A stretch of DNA of 27,555 nt from Acholeplasmataceae bacterium (GCA_012744295.1 JAAYIB010000143.1:1-27555), one strand, 5' to 3'. Counted from the first letter of the stretch, positions 14,476 through 22,340 are shown. Numbers and translations are program-made. Notes: generated from the letters alone by a model not told the origin.

Positions 14476-15129
14476 GTGAACAAGATGGAAAAAATTTTAT
14501 CGATGATATATCCATTGGCCGAGGGCAGCGTTGTCACCTTGCAACTTTTTGCCGTGACACTGCTGCTGTCTTTGCCATTGGGGTTATTATTAGCTTTGGC
14601 AAGAATTTCAAAAATCAAACCTCTCAGCAAAACGGTTGAATTATATAACTGGGTCATGCGCGGCAGTCCTTTGATGCTGCAGCTGCTCTTTGTTTATTTT
14701 GCGCTGCCTTCCTTTGGCATCCTGCTTCCTGACGTTGCGGCCGCGGTTTTGGCCTTTGTACTAAACTATGCGGCCTACTTTGCGGAAATTTTCCGCGCCG
14801 GCATACAGTCGATTCAAAAGGGGCAGTACGAGGCAGCACGCGCCTTGGGCTTTACTTACGTCCAGACAATGCGCAGAATCATCGTGCCGCAAATGATCAA
14901 GCGTGTCCTTCCGCCGGTAGGCAATGAAACCATCACCTTGGTCAAGGACACCTCCCTTGTGTACGTGCTTGCAATGAATGACTTGTTAAGAGCGGCGCGC
15001 ACAATTGTCCAGAGAGAATTTGACATGACGCCCTTTTTCATAGCCGCAGTATTTTATCTTGCTATGACCTTCATCGTGACAAGGGTTTTCAATTGGCTGG
15101 AAAAACATTACGCCAGGTATGATGAATAG
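14476..15129 (+). CDS. Polar amino acid ABC transporter, permease
   Basis: A 217-residue HisM/GlnP-type permease with about five membrane segments: VTLQLFAVTLLLSLPLGLLLAL, MLQLLFVYFALPSFGILL, VAAAVLAFVLNYAAYFAEIF and others. The family signature AYFAEIFRAGIQSIQKGQYEAARALGF contains the EAA loop, followed by RRIIVPQMIKRVLPPVGNETI. The GTG at 14476 and the ATG at 14485 are both possible; AGGTG at 14472 favours the ATG slightly, while relatives do not decide it. The stop at 15129 is just before the ATPase start. Confidence 0.9.
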   Translation: MNKMEKILSMIYPLAEGSVVTLQLFAVTLLLSLPLGLLLALARISKIKPLSKTVELYNWVMRGSPLMLQLLFVYFALPSFGILLPDVAAAVLAFVLNYAAYFAEIFRAGIQSIQKGQYEAARALGFTYVQTMRRIIVPQMIKRVLPPVGNETITLVKDTSLVYVLAMNDLLRAARTIVQREFDMTPFFIAAVFYLAMTFIVTRVFNWLEKHYARYDE

Positions 15130-15142
15130 GGGGAATTACCGC

Positions 15143-15895
15143 ATGGGGACGACAATGGTCAGAATGGAAAACGTTCGCAAGAATTTCGGCGACCTCGAGG
15201 TTCTGAAGGACATCAGCTTTGAGCTGAAGCAGGGTGAGGTTGTCGCCGTCATAGGACCCTCGGGTTCAGGCAAAAGCACTTTACTGCGCTGCCTAAACCG
15301 GCTGGAAACCATCGATGGCGGCTCCATAGCGATAGAAGGGGAGTACCTTGTCAGGGACGCCAAGTATGTTGAAGAGGCAGAGGCCAGGAGAATCTGCGGA
15401 AAAATGGGCATGGTTTTTCAACAGTTCAATCTTTTTCCTCATATGACCGTTCTTGATAATTTGCTCGAAGCACCGATGATAGTCAAAAAAATGGCCAGAG
15501 CAGACATCCTGCCTATTGCGGAGGAACTTCTGCGAAAGATCGGCCTGGAAGAAAAAAGAGATGTTTATCCAACGAAGCTCTCGGGCGGGCAGCAGCAAAG
15601 AGTTGCCATAGCCAGAGCACTGGCTATGAATCCGGATATAATGCTTTTCGACGAGCCGACCTCGTCGCTTGATCCGGAACTGACCGGTGAAGTTTTGAAA
15701 ACAATGCGCAATCTGGCAGAAGAAAACATGACGATGATCGTGGTCACACATGAAATGGGTTTTGCCAGGGAAGTTGCAAAAAGGGTCATTTTTATGGCGG
15801 ACGGTGTTGTGCAGGAAGAAGGGCCGCCGGAGGAGCTTTTCGAAACTCCGAAAAATGAACGTCTGAAGATGTTTTTAAACAGCATATTGAGATGA
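15143..15895 (+). CDS. Polar amino acid ABC transporter, ATPase
   Basis: A 250-residue GlnQ/HisP-type ATPase. Walker A is GPSGSGKST (38-46), the Q-loop lies in GMVFQQFNLFPHMTVLDN, the signature is LSGGQQQR, Walker B is IMLFDEPTSSLDP and the switch histidine is in VVTHEMGFAREV. I chose the ATG at 15143 because GGGGGA (15129-15134) lies 8 nt before it; an ATG at 15119 in frame overlaps the permease end and has no site. Last gene of the operon, closed by a terminator at 15896. Confidence 0.92.
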   Translation: MGTTMVRMENVRKNFGDLEVLKDISFELKQGEVVAVIGPSGSGKSTLLRCLNRLETIDGGSIAIEGEYLVRDAKYVEEAEARRICGKMGMVFQQFNLFPHMTVLDNLLEAPMIVKKMARADILPIAEELLRKIGLEEKRDVYPTKLSGGQQQRVAIARALAMNPDIMLFDEPTSSLDPELTGEVLKTMRNLAEENMTMIVVTHEMGFAREVAKRVIFMADGVVQEEGPPEELFETPKNERLKMFLNSILR

Positions 15896-15927
15896 AGGTG
15901 TTGCCATTGCGGCAGCACCTTTTCTTT
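15896..15927 (+). terminator. Intrinsic terminator of the amino acid ABC operon
   Basis: AGGTGTTGCC (15896-15905) pairs with GGCAGCACCT (15911-15920), 10 bp with one wobble, loop ATTGC, then TTTCTTT. It begins at the base after the stop codon. Confidence 0.85.
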
Positions 15928-15930
15928 AGC

Positions 15931-16320
15931 TTAACGGGATTTGTGCAATTTTGCCAGGAATTTGTCGTTTGCAATAATGAAACGCTCGTGCAGACCGCTG
16001 CCGACCAAACCCGACTCGTCCTCGGCTCGTACCTTGAAGACAAGCCTTCTGCCGTCGATTTCCACGAGTTCCGCCGAGGCGCTGACTCTGCTTCCGGGTA
16101 GGGTTGCCCTCTCGTGTCTGATATTAAGAAGCGTGCCCACACTGCCGCTCCCTTCGGCGAGAGCGGGTCTAATGGCCGAGACGGCAGCCTGCTCCATTAA
16201 GGCGACCATTGCCGGCGTGGCGTAAACATCAAGGCCGCCGCTGCCAAGAGCGGATGCCGTGTTTGTATGAAGAACGGTTTCCTTGACTGTGGCAACAAGG
16301 CCCAACTGTAGTTTTTGCAT
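15931..16320 (-). CDS. FlK-like thioesterase
   Basis: A 129-residue hot-dog-fold protein of the FlK (fluoroacetyl-CoA thioesterase-like) family, which releases acyl groups from CoA. The segment GLDVYATPAMVALMEQAA gives Thr35 and Glu43, and LLNIRHERA gives His69; the spacing of 8 and 26 residues equals that of the FlK Thr-Glu-His triad as I remember it (42, 50, 76). The natural substrate is unlikely to be fluoroacetyl-CoA; most homologues are uncharacterised. I chose the ATG at 16320 because AAAGGATGG lies at proper distance, whereas the one at 16332 has no room for a binding site. It diverges from an acyl-CoA ligase, hinting at a shared acyl-CoA theme. Confidence 0.82.
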   Translation of the reverse strand: MQKLQLGLVATVKETVLHTNTASALGSGGLDVYATPAMVALMEQAAVSAIRPALAEGSGSVGTLLNIRHERATLPGSRVSASAELVEIDGRRLVFKVRAEDESGLVGSGLHERFIIANDKFLAKLHKSR

Positions 16321-16353
16321 GTCTTTTTCCATCCTTTTCGTTGTTTTGACACC

Positions 16354-16382
16354 ATCTTACCGAAAAAAGATGTCGCCTGCAA
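16354..16382 (-). promoter_or_regulatory. Promoter of the thioesterase gene
   Basis: On the minus strand, TTGCAG (16382-16377) and TAAGAT (16359-16354), spacer 17 bp. Confidence 0.6.
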
Positions 16383-16403
16383 GTGCCGGGGGATAAATAA
16401 AAA

Positions 16404-16432
16404 CTGTATAAAAAAATCCGATATTGTATAAT
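16404..16432 (+). promoter_or_regulatory. Promoter of the acyl-CoA ligase operon
   Basis: Perfect TATAAT (16427-16432) with a weak CTGTAT (16404-16409) 17 bp upstream, back to back with the thioesterase promoter in a 151-bp divergent region. Confidence 0.6.
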
Positions 16433-16471
16433 GTTTGTAATAAATAAAATCATAGGGGGATAAATTAGGAC

Positions 16472-17953
16472 ATGTTATACCATGAAATTATCGCAGGACA
16501 CCCTGACGAAAAGGCAGCCCTGATTTTCAAAGACAGCATAATGACGTACGGAGAGCTAAGGTCGGCCGTCGAAAGCAGGGCCTGCTTTTTACAGGCTAAA
16601 GGCCTGGCTAAGGGTGACCGAGTGGGTCTTCTGAGCAAAAACTGCCCTGATTTTGCAGTTTCCTATCTGGCAGTGATTCGTGCGGGTGGGGTCGTTGTAC
16701 CGTTCAATTTCCAGCTTGCGGCGCGGGAAATAATCTATATAGTCAAGGATGCCGATTTGAAGCTGATGCTTGTCCGGCAGAAAATTGACCTTGCGGAAGC
16801 GGCCGCGGAAATTGGCTGTGAAGAGCCCCTGCAACTGGAATTTGCCGAAATGGCGGGAATGTCTGAGAACGCCTTGATTGATTACGAGCTGCATGAAAAT
16901 GATAATTGCACCATTATTTATACTTCCGGCACGACCGGCAAGCCTAAGGGGGCCATGCTTACTCACCGCAACCTTGTCGCCAACACGCGTGAATTCACAG
17001 GGGTGATACCGCTTTACGCTGATGATATAGCGCTTTGTGTTTTACCCATGTACCATTGCTTTGCCTGGACCGTGTCGGTCAGCGGGCCCTTGCTTCACGG
17101 GGCCAGCCTTGTGATTCAGGAGACCTACATCTTCAAGGATACGATGGGTCTGATCGCAAAACACGGCGTCAATTTCTTTGCAGGTGTACCGACCATGATT
17201 CAACTCTTTTTTAAAGGAGCACAAGCAGAAGAACTTGCGCCTATAAGATGTTTTATCAGCGGTGGCGCCCCACTGCCGCAGATTCTGGCAGACGGGTTCA
17301 GAAAGAAATTCGGCAAACCGGTGCTGGAGGGTTACGGGCTTTCGGAAGCTTCGCCCGTTGTATCCGTCAATCCTGCTTCGAAGGTCAAGGTAGGTTCCAT
17401 CGGACCTGCGCTGCCGGGAGTAACGGTCATGATTCAGGAAGAGGGCGGCGGCGAAATGAAACCGGGTGAGGTCGGCGAATTGTGCGTGCGAGGCGCAAAC
17501 GTTATGCTGGGCTATCTCAATCTGCCCGAGGAAACCCGTCAGGCTTTGCGCGGCGGCTGGCTCCATACCGGCGACCTTGGCTATAAGGACGAGGAGGGCT
17601 ATATTTTCATTGTTGACCGCCTGAAAGACATGATTATTTCCAGCGGTGAAAACATTTATCCGCGTGAAATTGAGGAAGCGCTGTATACCCATCCGCTGAT
17701 TGAGGAGGCGGCAGTCATCGGCATTCCGGACAAGCTCCGCGGCCAGGCCGTTTGCGCCTATATGGTGCTGTCCGAAGGCGCGGTGCTTGACAGGAAGGAA
17801 GTCCGGAAATATCTGCTTGAACGCCTGGCTGCCTACAAGGTACCGAGGGAATTCTTTTTCTGCACCCAACTGCCCAAGAATTCAACAGGAAAAATTTTGA
17901 AAACCGCTTTGCGGGAGCAGGCCCTGATTGACATGGTCAACCGCAAGCGCTGA
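16472..17953 (+). CDS. Acyl-CoA synthetase / long-chain fatty acid-CoA ligase-like protein
   Basis: A 493-residue ANL-superfamily adenylating enzyme, which activates a carboxylate with ATP and transfers it to CoA. Motifs in order: YTSGTTGKPKGAM (150-162, P-loop), GYGLSEASPV (287-296), GWLHTGDLGYKDEEGY (362-377), VDRLKDMIISSGENIYPREIE hinge region (from 381), and PKNSTGKILK near 468-477 with catalytic Lys474. Closest by eye to FadD-type fatty acyl-CoA ligases; chain length cannot be told. The ATG at 16472 has an upstream AGGGGGAT that is rather distant. It heads a probable operon with a lipoprotein (9 nt downstream), larE and a DUF190 gene. Confidence 0.88.
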   Translation: MLYHEIIAGHPDEKAALIFKDSIMTYGELRSAVESRACFLQAKGLAKGDRVGLLSKNCPDFAVSYLAVIRAGGVVVPFNFQLAAREIIYIVKDADLKLMLVRQKIDLAEAAAEIGCEEPLQLEFAEMAGMSENALIDYELHENDNCTIIYTSGTTGKPKGAMLTHRNLVANTREFTGVIPLYADDIALCVLPMYHCFAWTVSVSGPLLHGASLVIQETYIFKDTMGLIAKHGVNFFAGVPTMIQLFFKGAQAEELAPIRCFISGGAPLPQILADGFRKKFGKPVLEGYGLSEASPVVSVNPASKVKVGSIGPALPGVTVMIQEEGGGEMKPGEVGELCVRGANVMLGYLNLPEETRQALRGGWLHTGDLGYKDEEGYIFIVDRLKDMIISSGENIYPREIEEALYTHPLIEEAAVIGIPDKLRGQAVCAYMVLSEGAVLDRKEVRKYLLERLAAYKVPREFFFCTQLPKNSTGKILKTALREQALIDMVNRKR

Positions 17954-17962
17954 GGAGTTAAA

Positions 17963-18670
17963 ATGAAAAAGCAATCAATGCTGTTGTTAGGTTTGACCTT
18001 GGCGATGCTGCTTGCCGGCTGCGCCAGGGGAGAAGTAGTGACGGAGCTTTCGCGCACGGGTTCAGCGAACATAGAGTGCAGGGTTGTTGCCGTGCCTGTT
18101 GTGGCCTCTCAGCTTGGCTCCGTTAAGGAGGACTTCGTCGCCGACGGCTTTCAGGTGGAAGACGTTACGGAAGAAAAAATGAAAGGCTTTGTTGCCCGTC
18201 GGCATTTCGAAAAAATCAATGACGTCAACAAGATAAAACTGTTAGGAGGCTCCGGCAGCCGGGCAAAGAAAGAGGAGCCAAAACAAATAGAAGAGCCGGC
18301 AAGCGCACAAAAGACAAAAGCCTTTGAGTACAAGCATGGGCTATTGTTCGATACGGTCGCTGTCAAGGCGAATCTTGACCTCAGGCATAAGCCTGGGCAG
18401 GATCCGGGAGACGCGCAGTGGCTTTTCAAGAATCTGCTGCAGCAGGTTAAGCTGCGATTTGTGCTAAAGCTGCCGACTGCTGCCGAAAGCAGCAATGCCG
18501 GGCTTGTTGCCGATGGCGGCAAAACGCTTGTGTGGGATCTTGTCTTTGGCGAGAACAACCTGCTCGAGGCGAGACTAACCTATCTCAATCCATACAAGGC
18601 CGGCGCCCTGAGTGCAATTTTGCTTGCTGCGGCAATATTCTTCATGCTTAGCAGGAGAAGGAAAAAATAA
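17963..18670 (+). CDS. DUF3153-like lipoprotein with C-terminal membrane anchor
   Basis: A 235-residue protein with lipobox LLAGC (Cys20) and a second hydrophobic segment near residues 209-229 (ALSAILLAAAIFFML) followed by the basic stop-transfer tail SRRRKK. So it should be fixed outside the membrane at both ends. The extracytoplasmic part resembles DUF3153 proteins (TELSRTGSANIECRVVAVP, then LDLRH and a C-terminal region ending ARLTYLNPY); this assignment is from pattern memory. No function is known to me. It lies 9 nt after the ligase and 4 nt before larE, so it is tightly coupled to both. The ATG at 17963 follows GAGGAG. Confidence 0.7.
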   Translation: MKKQSMLLLGLTLAMLLAGCARGEVVTELSRTGSANIECRVVAVPVVASQLGSVKEDFVADGFQVEDVTEEKMKGFVARRHFEKINDVNKIKLLGGSGSRAKKEEPKQIEEPASAQKTKAFEYKHGLLFDTVAVKANLDLRHKPGQDPGDAQWLFKNLLQQVKLRFVLKLPTAAESSNAGLVADGGKTLVWDLVFGENNLLEARLTYLNPYKAGALSAILLAAAIFFMLSRRRKK

Positions 18671-18674
18671 GGCT

Positions 18675-19484
18675 ATGGAAAAACAATTGGAAAAGAAATA
18701 TGAAAAGCTGGTCGAATATTTACGCAGCCTGCAAAACGTCGCCGTGGCTTTTTCCGGAGGCGTGGACTCGACATTCCTTCTGCACGCGGCCAAAGAAGCA
18801 CTGGGTAAACGCTTGCTGGCGGTCACCGTCGTTTCGGCCTTTATTCCGGAACAGGAAGTTGCTGTGGCCAAAGCGTGGGCGGCGGAAATCGGTGTGAAGC
18901 ATAAGCTTGTCGAAATTGATGTTCTTGCAATCCCGGATATTGGACTTAATCCGCCCGACCGGTGCTATTTGTGTAAAAGAACCCTGTTCGAGCATTTGCT
19001 GCAGGTTACAGAAGGTTTCAGCCTGATTGAAGGCTCTAATCTTGACGACAGAGATGATTATCGGCCAGGCCTGCGGGCCCTTAATGAACTGGGCATCAAG
19101 AGCCCGCTCAGCCGGCTGGGTTTCACCAAAGGGGAGATAAGGGAACTGTCGGCACGTTACGAACTGCCGACCTGGAACAAACCATCTTTTGCCTGCCTCG
19201 CGTCACGTGTTCCTTACGGTGAAACAATCACCGAGGATAAACTGCGGCTGATTGAGAAGGCAGAGACCTTTCTTCTGCAGCAAGGCTTTTCGCAGTTCCG
19301 TGTGCGCTGCCATGGCATGCTTGCCAGAATCGAGGTGCCGGAGGAGGAACTTGGCAGTATGATGGAGGCGTCGATGAGAACAAAGGTACGGGAGGCTTTT
19401 TCCAAGTTGGGTTTTGTCTATACAACCGTTGACTTGACGGGTTACAGGACGGGCAGCCTGAACGAAGCGCTGCCTAAACAGTAA
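18675..19484 (+). CDS. larE: ATP-dependent sulfurtransferase LarE
   Basis: A 269-residue PP-loop enzyme of the LarE family, which adenylylates the carboxylates of a pyridinium precursor and inserts sulfur to build the nickel-pincer (NPN) cofactor of lactate racemase and related enzymes. The PP-loop is SGGVDST (27-33). Cys174 in KPSFACLASRVPYGE matches the sulfur-donor cysteine (176) of Lactobacillus LarE. Cys97 and Cys100 in DRCYLCK give the three-cysteine pattern associated with the [4Fe-4S]-cluster type of LarE. No larA, larB or larC is in the window. The ATG at 18675 directly follows the lipoprotein stop, with GGAGAAGG upstream; a longer frame from 18612 lies inside that gene. Confidence 0.88.
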   Translation: MEKQLEKKYEKLVEYLRSLQNVAVAFSGGVDSTFLLHAAKEALGKRLLAVTVVSAFIPEQEVAVAKAWAAEIGVKHKLVEIDVLAIPDIGLNPPDRCYLCKRTLFEHLLQVTEGFSLIEGSNLDDRDDYRPGLRALNELGIKSPLSRLGFTKGEIRELSARYELPTWNKPSFACLASRVPYGETITEDKLRLIEKAETFLLQQGFSQFRVRCHGMLARIEVPEEELGSMMEASMRTKVREAFSKLGFVYTTVDLTGYRTGSLNEALPKQ

Positions 19485-19532
19485 TGACGTCTTTGGTTCT
19501 GTCAGAGTGCATAAGAAAGGAAGGTCTTAGTA

Positions 19533-19901
19533 ATGGCATGCGAATTTGAAACCATCTGGATATTGAAAATCTACACGGCGGAGGATACCTACTGCCTTGA
19601 TCGTCCGCTTTACAAGGCCGTACTCGAAGAAGCCCGCAATCTGGGACTCGCCGGCGGCACTGTTTTCAAATGCATAGAAGGTTACGCGACGGAAAAGAGA
19701 GGTATCCAGAAAAAACCGCTGATCAGGTTTTCCGAACCTTCAAATCTTCCTATCGTGATGGAAATCATTGATCAGAAGGAAAAGCTTGACATGTTTCTGC
19801 CTTTTTTAGAAAAGAATTTGAAGACAGGCATGGTGACATATACAGAATGCACGCGCCTTATAACCGATTTTATGCGGGAAAACAGGAAAGACGGGGAATA
19901 G
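19533..19901 (+). CDS. DUF190 (PII-like) protein
   Basis: A 122-residue cytoplasmic protein of the DUF190 family, which has a ferredoxin-like PII-type fold. Recognisable parts: WILKIYTAEDTYCLDRPLYKAVLEEARNLGLAGGTVFKCIEGY, then SNLPIVMEIIDQKEKLDMFLPFL. Members often sit beside crcB fluoride channels or other transporters and may be signal-binding proteins; here it follows larE by 48 bp and precedes a branched-chain amino acid operon that has its own promoter. The segment MVTYTECTRLI at the end fits the family. ATG at 19533 follows AAAGGAAGG. Function unknown. Confidence 0.8.
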   Translation: MACEFETIWILKIYTAEDTYCLDRPLYKAVLEEARNLGLAGGTVFKCIEGYATEKRGIQKKPLIRFSEPSNLPIVMEIIDQKEKLDMFLPFLEKNLKTGMVTYTECTRLITDFMRENRKDGE

Positions 19902-20089
19902 GTAAGCAAACGGCTGTTTTTGTGGCGTTCTTTTCGAGTGGACATGGCGGCGTACTGTTGGACATCAAGTCCGTTCGATACGCACAAACGGCAAGAATTA
20001 TACGTGGCTGTCCGCTGCAAAAGCATTGATTAGATACAAACGACTGGTCGAATCAGACCTTTCAGTGTAAAGATTTGTGACTTTTGTGT

Positions 20090-20122
20090 GATGTTGTAAT
20101 GCCTGTAACATCGTGCTATAAT
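20090..20122 (+). promoter_or_regulatory. Promoter of the branched-chain amino acid ABC operon with overlapping dyad
   Basis: TTGTAA (20094-20099), 17-bp spacer, extended -10 TGCTATAAT (20114-20122). A dyad GATGTT (20090-20095) and AACATC (20107-20112) overlaps the -35 box and spacer, a place where a repressor could block polymerase. The upstream stretch 19902-20089 shows no gene and no clear terminator. Confidence 0.7.
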
Positions 20123-20177
20123 AGTGACCGATTAGAAGTATGTGCATTACAAAAAACGAGCAAAGGGGAAGATAGTT

Positions 20178-21332
20178 GTGAAAAAGTTTTTCTCGGTTTT
20201 ATTGGCCTCGGCACTGGCAGTAGGTATGCTGTCCGGCTGTGGCGGCGAGAAGAAGGACGCCGCGAAAAGCGACGTAATCAAAGTCGGAGTCTTTCTGCCG
20301 CTGACGGGCGATAATGCCGCAGGTGGAGAATTAGAGCTCCGCGGCATCAAGCTTGCCAACAAAATGCATCCGGAAGTATTGGGTAAAAAGGTTGAACTGG
20401 TTGTTGCTGACAACAAGTCCGACAAAGCTGAAGCAGCCTCGGTTGCGGCTCGTTTGATTGAAAAAGACAAAGTCAAGGTTATTATCGGCACCTACGGCTC
20501 TTCGCTGGCTATGGCCGCAGGCAACATCGTCAAGGAAAACAAGGTTCCGGCGATAGGCACAAGCTGTACCAACCCACAGGTAACGGCAAACAATGATTAC
20601 TATTTCCGCGCTTGCTTCATCGATCCTTTCCAGGGAACGGTCATGGCGAACTATGCTTTTAAAAACGGTGCGAAAAAGGTTGCAATCATTCAGGAAGTAT
20701 CGAATGACTACGCCGTAGGCCTTGCCAAGTTCTTCAAGGAAGCCTTTGTAAAATTAACCGGCTCACCGGACAGTATTATCGAAGTTGCCAACTATCAAAC
20801 AGGAGACAAGGATTTCTCGGCAATCCTGACCAACATCAAGGCGAAAAATCCGGATGTAATCTTTGCACCCGGTAATTTCACCGAATCCGCCCTCTTAATT
20901 AAGCAAGCTCGCCAGCTTGGCTTAACCGTGCCCTTCCTCGGCGGCGACACCTGGGAAACCCAGGAATTCATTGACGTCGGCGGCAAAGACGTGGAAGGCG
21001 CAAGCCTGTCAACAGCTTTCGACCGTGAGAAGGCCTCTACTGCCGAAGCCAAGAAGTTCCTTGATGCCTATGTAAAGGAATATAAGGGAGAACCTTCCGC
21101 TTTAACGGCTCTCGCTTATGACGCCTATCTAATTGCCATTGACGGTATCAAACGCGCAGGTACGGCAACCGATTCTGTCAAGATTCGCGACGCTATCGCG
21201 CAGACCAAGGATTTGGAAGCTGTTACCGGCAAGACTACGTTAGATAAAAACGGCGATGCCATCAAGGCTGCTGTCATTAAAACCGTAAAAGACGGCAAGT
21301 TCAAGTATACTGATTTTGTAGACGTGAAATAG
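20178..21332 (+). CDS. Branched-chain amino acid ABC transporter, substrate-binding lipoprotein
   Basis: A 384-residue LivJ/BraC-type receptor (Peripla_BP_6 fold). Signal peptide MKKFFSVLLASALAVGM with lipobox LSGC, Cys21. The mature part starts VIKVGVFLPLTGDNAAGGE, then GTYGSSLAMAAGNIVKENKVPAIGTSCTNP, the ligand-contact region of this family, and DVIFAPGNFTESALLIKQA. I chose the GTG at 20178 since AAAGGGGAAG lies just upstream and the signal peptide is then normal; a frame from 20142 adds a basic stretch without a site. First gene of a five-gene liv operon; a terminator-like hairpin separates it from livH. Confidence 0.92.
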   Translation: MKKFFSVLLASALAVGMLSGCGGEKKDAAKSDVIKVGVFLPLTGDNAAGGELELRGIKLANKMHPEVLGKKVELVVADNKSDKAEAASVAARLIEKDKVKVIIGTYGSSLAMAAGNIVKENKVPAIGTSCTNPQVTANNDYYFRACFIDPFQGTVMANYAFKNGAKKVAIIQEVSNDYAVGLAKFFKEAFVKLTGSPDSIIEVANYQTGDKDFSAILTNIKAKNPDVIFAPGNFTESALLIKQARQLGLTVPFLGGDTWETQEFIDVGGKDVEGASLSTAFDREKASTAEAKKFLDAYVKEYKGEPSALTALAYDAYLIAIDGIKRAGTATDSVKIRDAIAQTKDLEAVTGKTTLDKNGDAIKAAVIKTVKDGKFKYTDFVDVK

Positions 21333-21359
21333 GATAAGTTCGGCTTGCTTTGATTTTCC

Positions 21360-21396
21360 TGCTTCCTTCCCAAGGGAAGGAAGCAATTCTTTTTTT
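21360..21396 (+). terminator. Terminator-like hairpin between liv receptor and permease genes
   Basis: Perfect inverted repeat of 12 bp (21360-21371 with 21374-21385), nearly without loop, followed after four bases by seven T (21390-21396). It lies inside the operon, so it probably ends part of the transcripts after the receptor gene. Confidence 0.8.
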
Positions 21397-21417
21397 AAAA
21401 CATATGGTGGTGTAAAA

Positions 21418-22338
21418 ATGGAATTTTTTGAAGCCTTTGTCAATATGTCCGGAGGCAGCTTCGCCCAGCACATGGTCAACGGAATATCGCTCGGCAGCCT
21501 TTACGCGATGATAGCAATAGGGTACACTATGGTCTACGGCATTTTGCTGATGATCAACTTTGCCCATGGCGATATTGTAATGATGGCCTGCTACTTCACG
21601 TTTTTCGGTATAAGTGTCTTTCATATTCCCTGGTATCTTACTTTTATCCTCGTCATAATCACGACTGCGCTCTTGGGTGTAGTCATAGAGCGGGCAGCAT
21701 ATCGTCCACTGCGGGATGCCCCCAAAAACTCTGTTTTGATTTCTGCGATTGGCGCCTCTTTTCTCTTGGAAAATCTGGCAAACTATCTTTTCAGCGGCCG
21801 ACCGCTGCGCTTTCCCAATATCGAGGTGCTTTCCCAGAACCTTTCGCTGGGCTCGGTGCAAATCCAGGCAATAAGTCTTTTTATTCCGGTAGTTACTATT
21901 GTCTGCCTAATGATTCTGCTTCACATTGTAAACAACACCAAAATAGGAATGTCTATGCGCGCAGTATCAAAGGATTACGAGATAGCGCGCGTTATGGGTA
22001 TAAATATTGACAACGTCATTTCCATTACCTTTGCAATAGGGTCGGCGCTTGCTGCAATCGGCGCCATTATGTGGGGCATCCGGTACCCCGGCATTACGCC
22101 GATGCTTGGTGTCATGCCGGGACTAAAATGTTTTATTGCCGCCGTCATCGGCGGCGTCGGCAACATCAAGGGCGCCGTACTGGGAGGCTTCATCCTTGGT
22201 TTGGGTGAAATCATCATTGTGGCGTTTTTTCCGCAGCTTTCCGGTTATCGCGACGCATTTGCTTTCATTGTCCTGATAGTGATCCTGTTTTATAAGCCTA
22301 CAGGCCTTCTGGGTGAAAAAACAACGGAGAAGGTGTGA
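21418..22338 (+). CDS. livH: Branched-chain amino acid ABC transporter, permease LivH
   Basis: A 306-residue permease of the LivH type with about eight hydrophobic segments. Typical stretches: NGISLGSLYAMIAIGYTMVYGILLMINFAHGDIVMM near the start and GLKCFIAAVIGGVGNIKGAVLGGFILG near the end, with MRAVSKDYEIARVMGI as the ATPase-contact loop. ATG at 21418 with GGTGGTG upstream. It forms the channel together with LivM, whose gene starts 2 bp after its stop. Confidence 0.92.
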   Translation: MEFFEAFVNMSGGSFAQHMVNGISLGSLYAMIAIGYTMVYGILLMINFAHGDIVMMACYFTFFGISVFHIPWYLTFILVIITTALLGVVIERAAYRPLRDAPKNSVLISAIGASFLLENLANYLFSGRPLRFPNIEVLSQNLSLGSVQIQAISLFIPVVTIVCLMILLHIVNNTKIGMSMRAVSKDYEIARVMGINIDNVISITFAIGSALAAIGAIMWGIRYPGITPMLGVMPGLKCFIAAVIGGVGNIKGAVLGGFILGLGEIIIVAFFPQLSGYRDAFAFIVLIVILFYKPTGLLGEKTTEKV

Positions 22339-22340
22339 AG

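Noticed and set aside
17042..17869. 275-codon open frame on the minus strand opposite the acyl-CoA ligase gene
   Set aside because: The plus strand frame has all adenylating-enzyme motifs; the antisense translation shows no domain, and no binding site was seen.
18612..18674. N-terminal extension of LarE into the lipoprotein gene
   Set aside because: The ATG at 18675 gives the usual LarE N-terminus and is well placed after GGAGAAGG.
19902..20089. Non-coding stretch between DUF190 and the liv promoter as a possible small RNA
   Set aside because: Only short weak stems are seen, with no promoter and terminator pair that would define an RNA gene.
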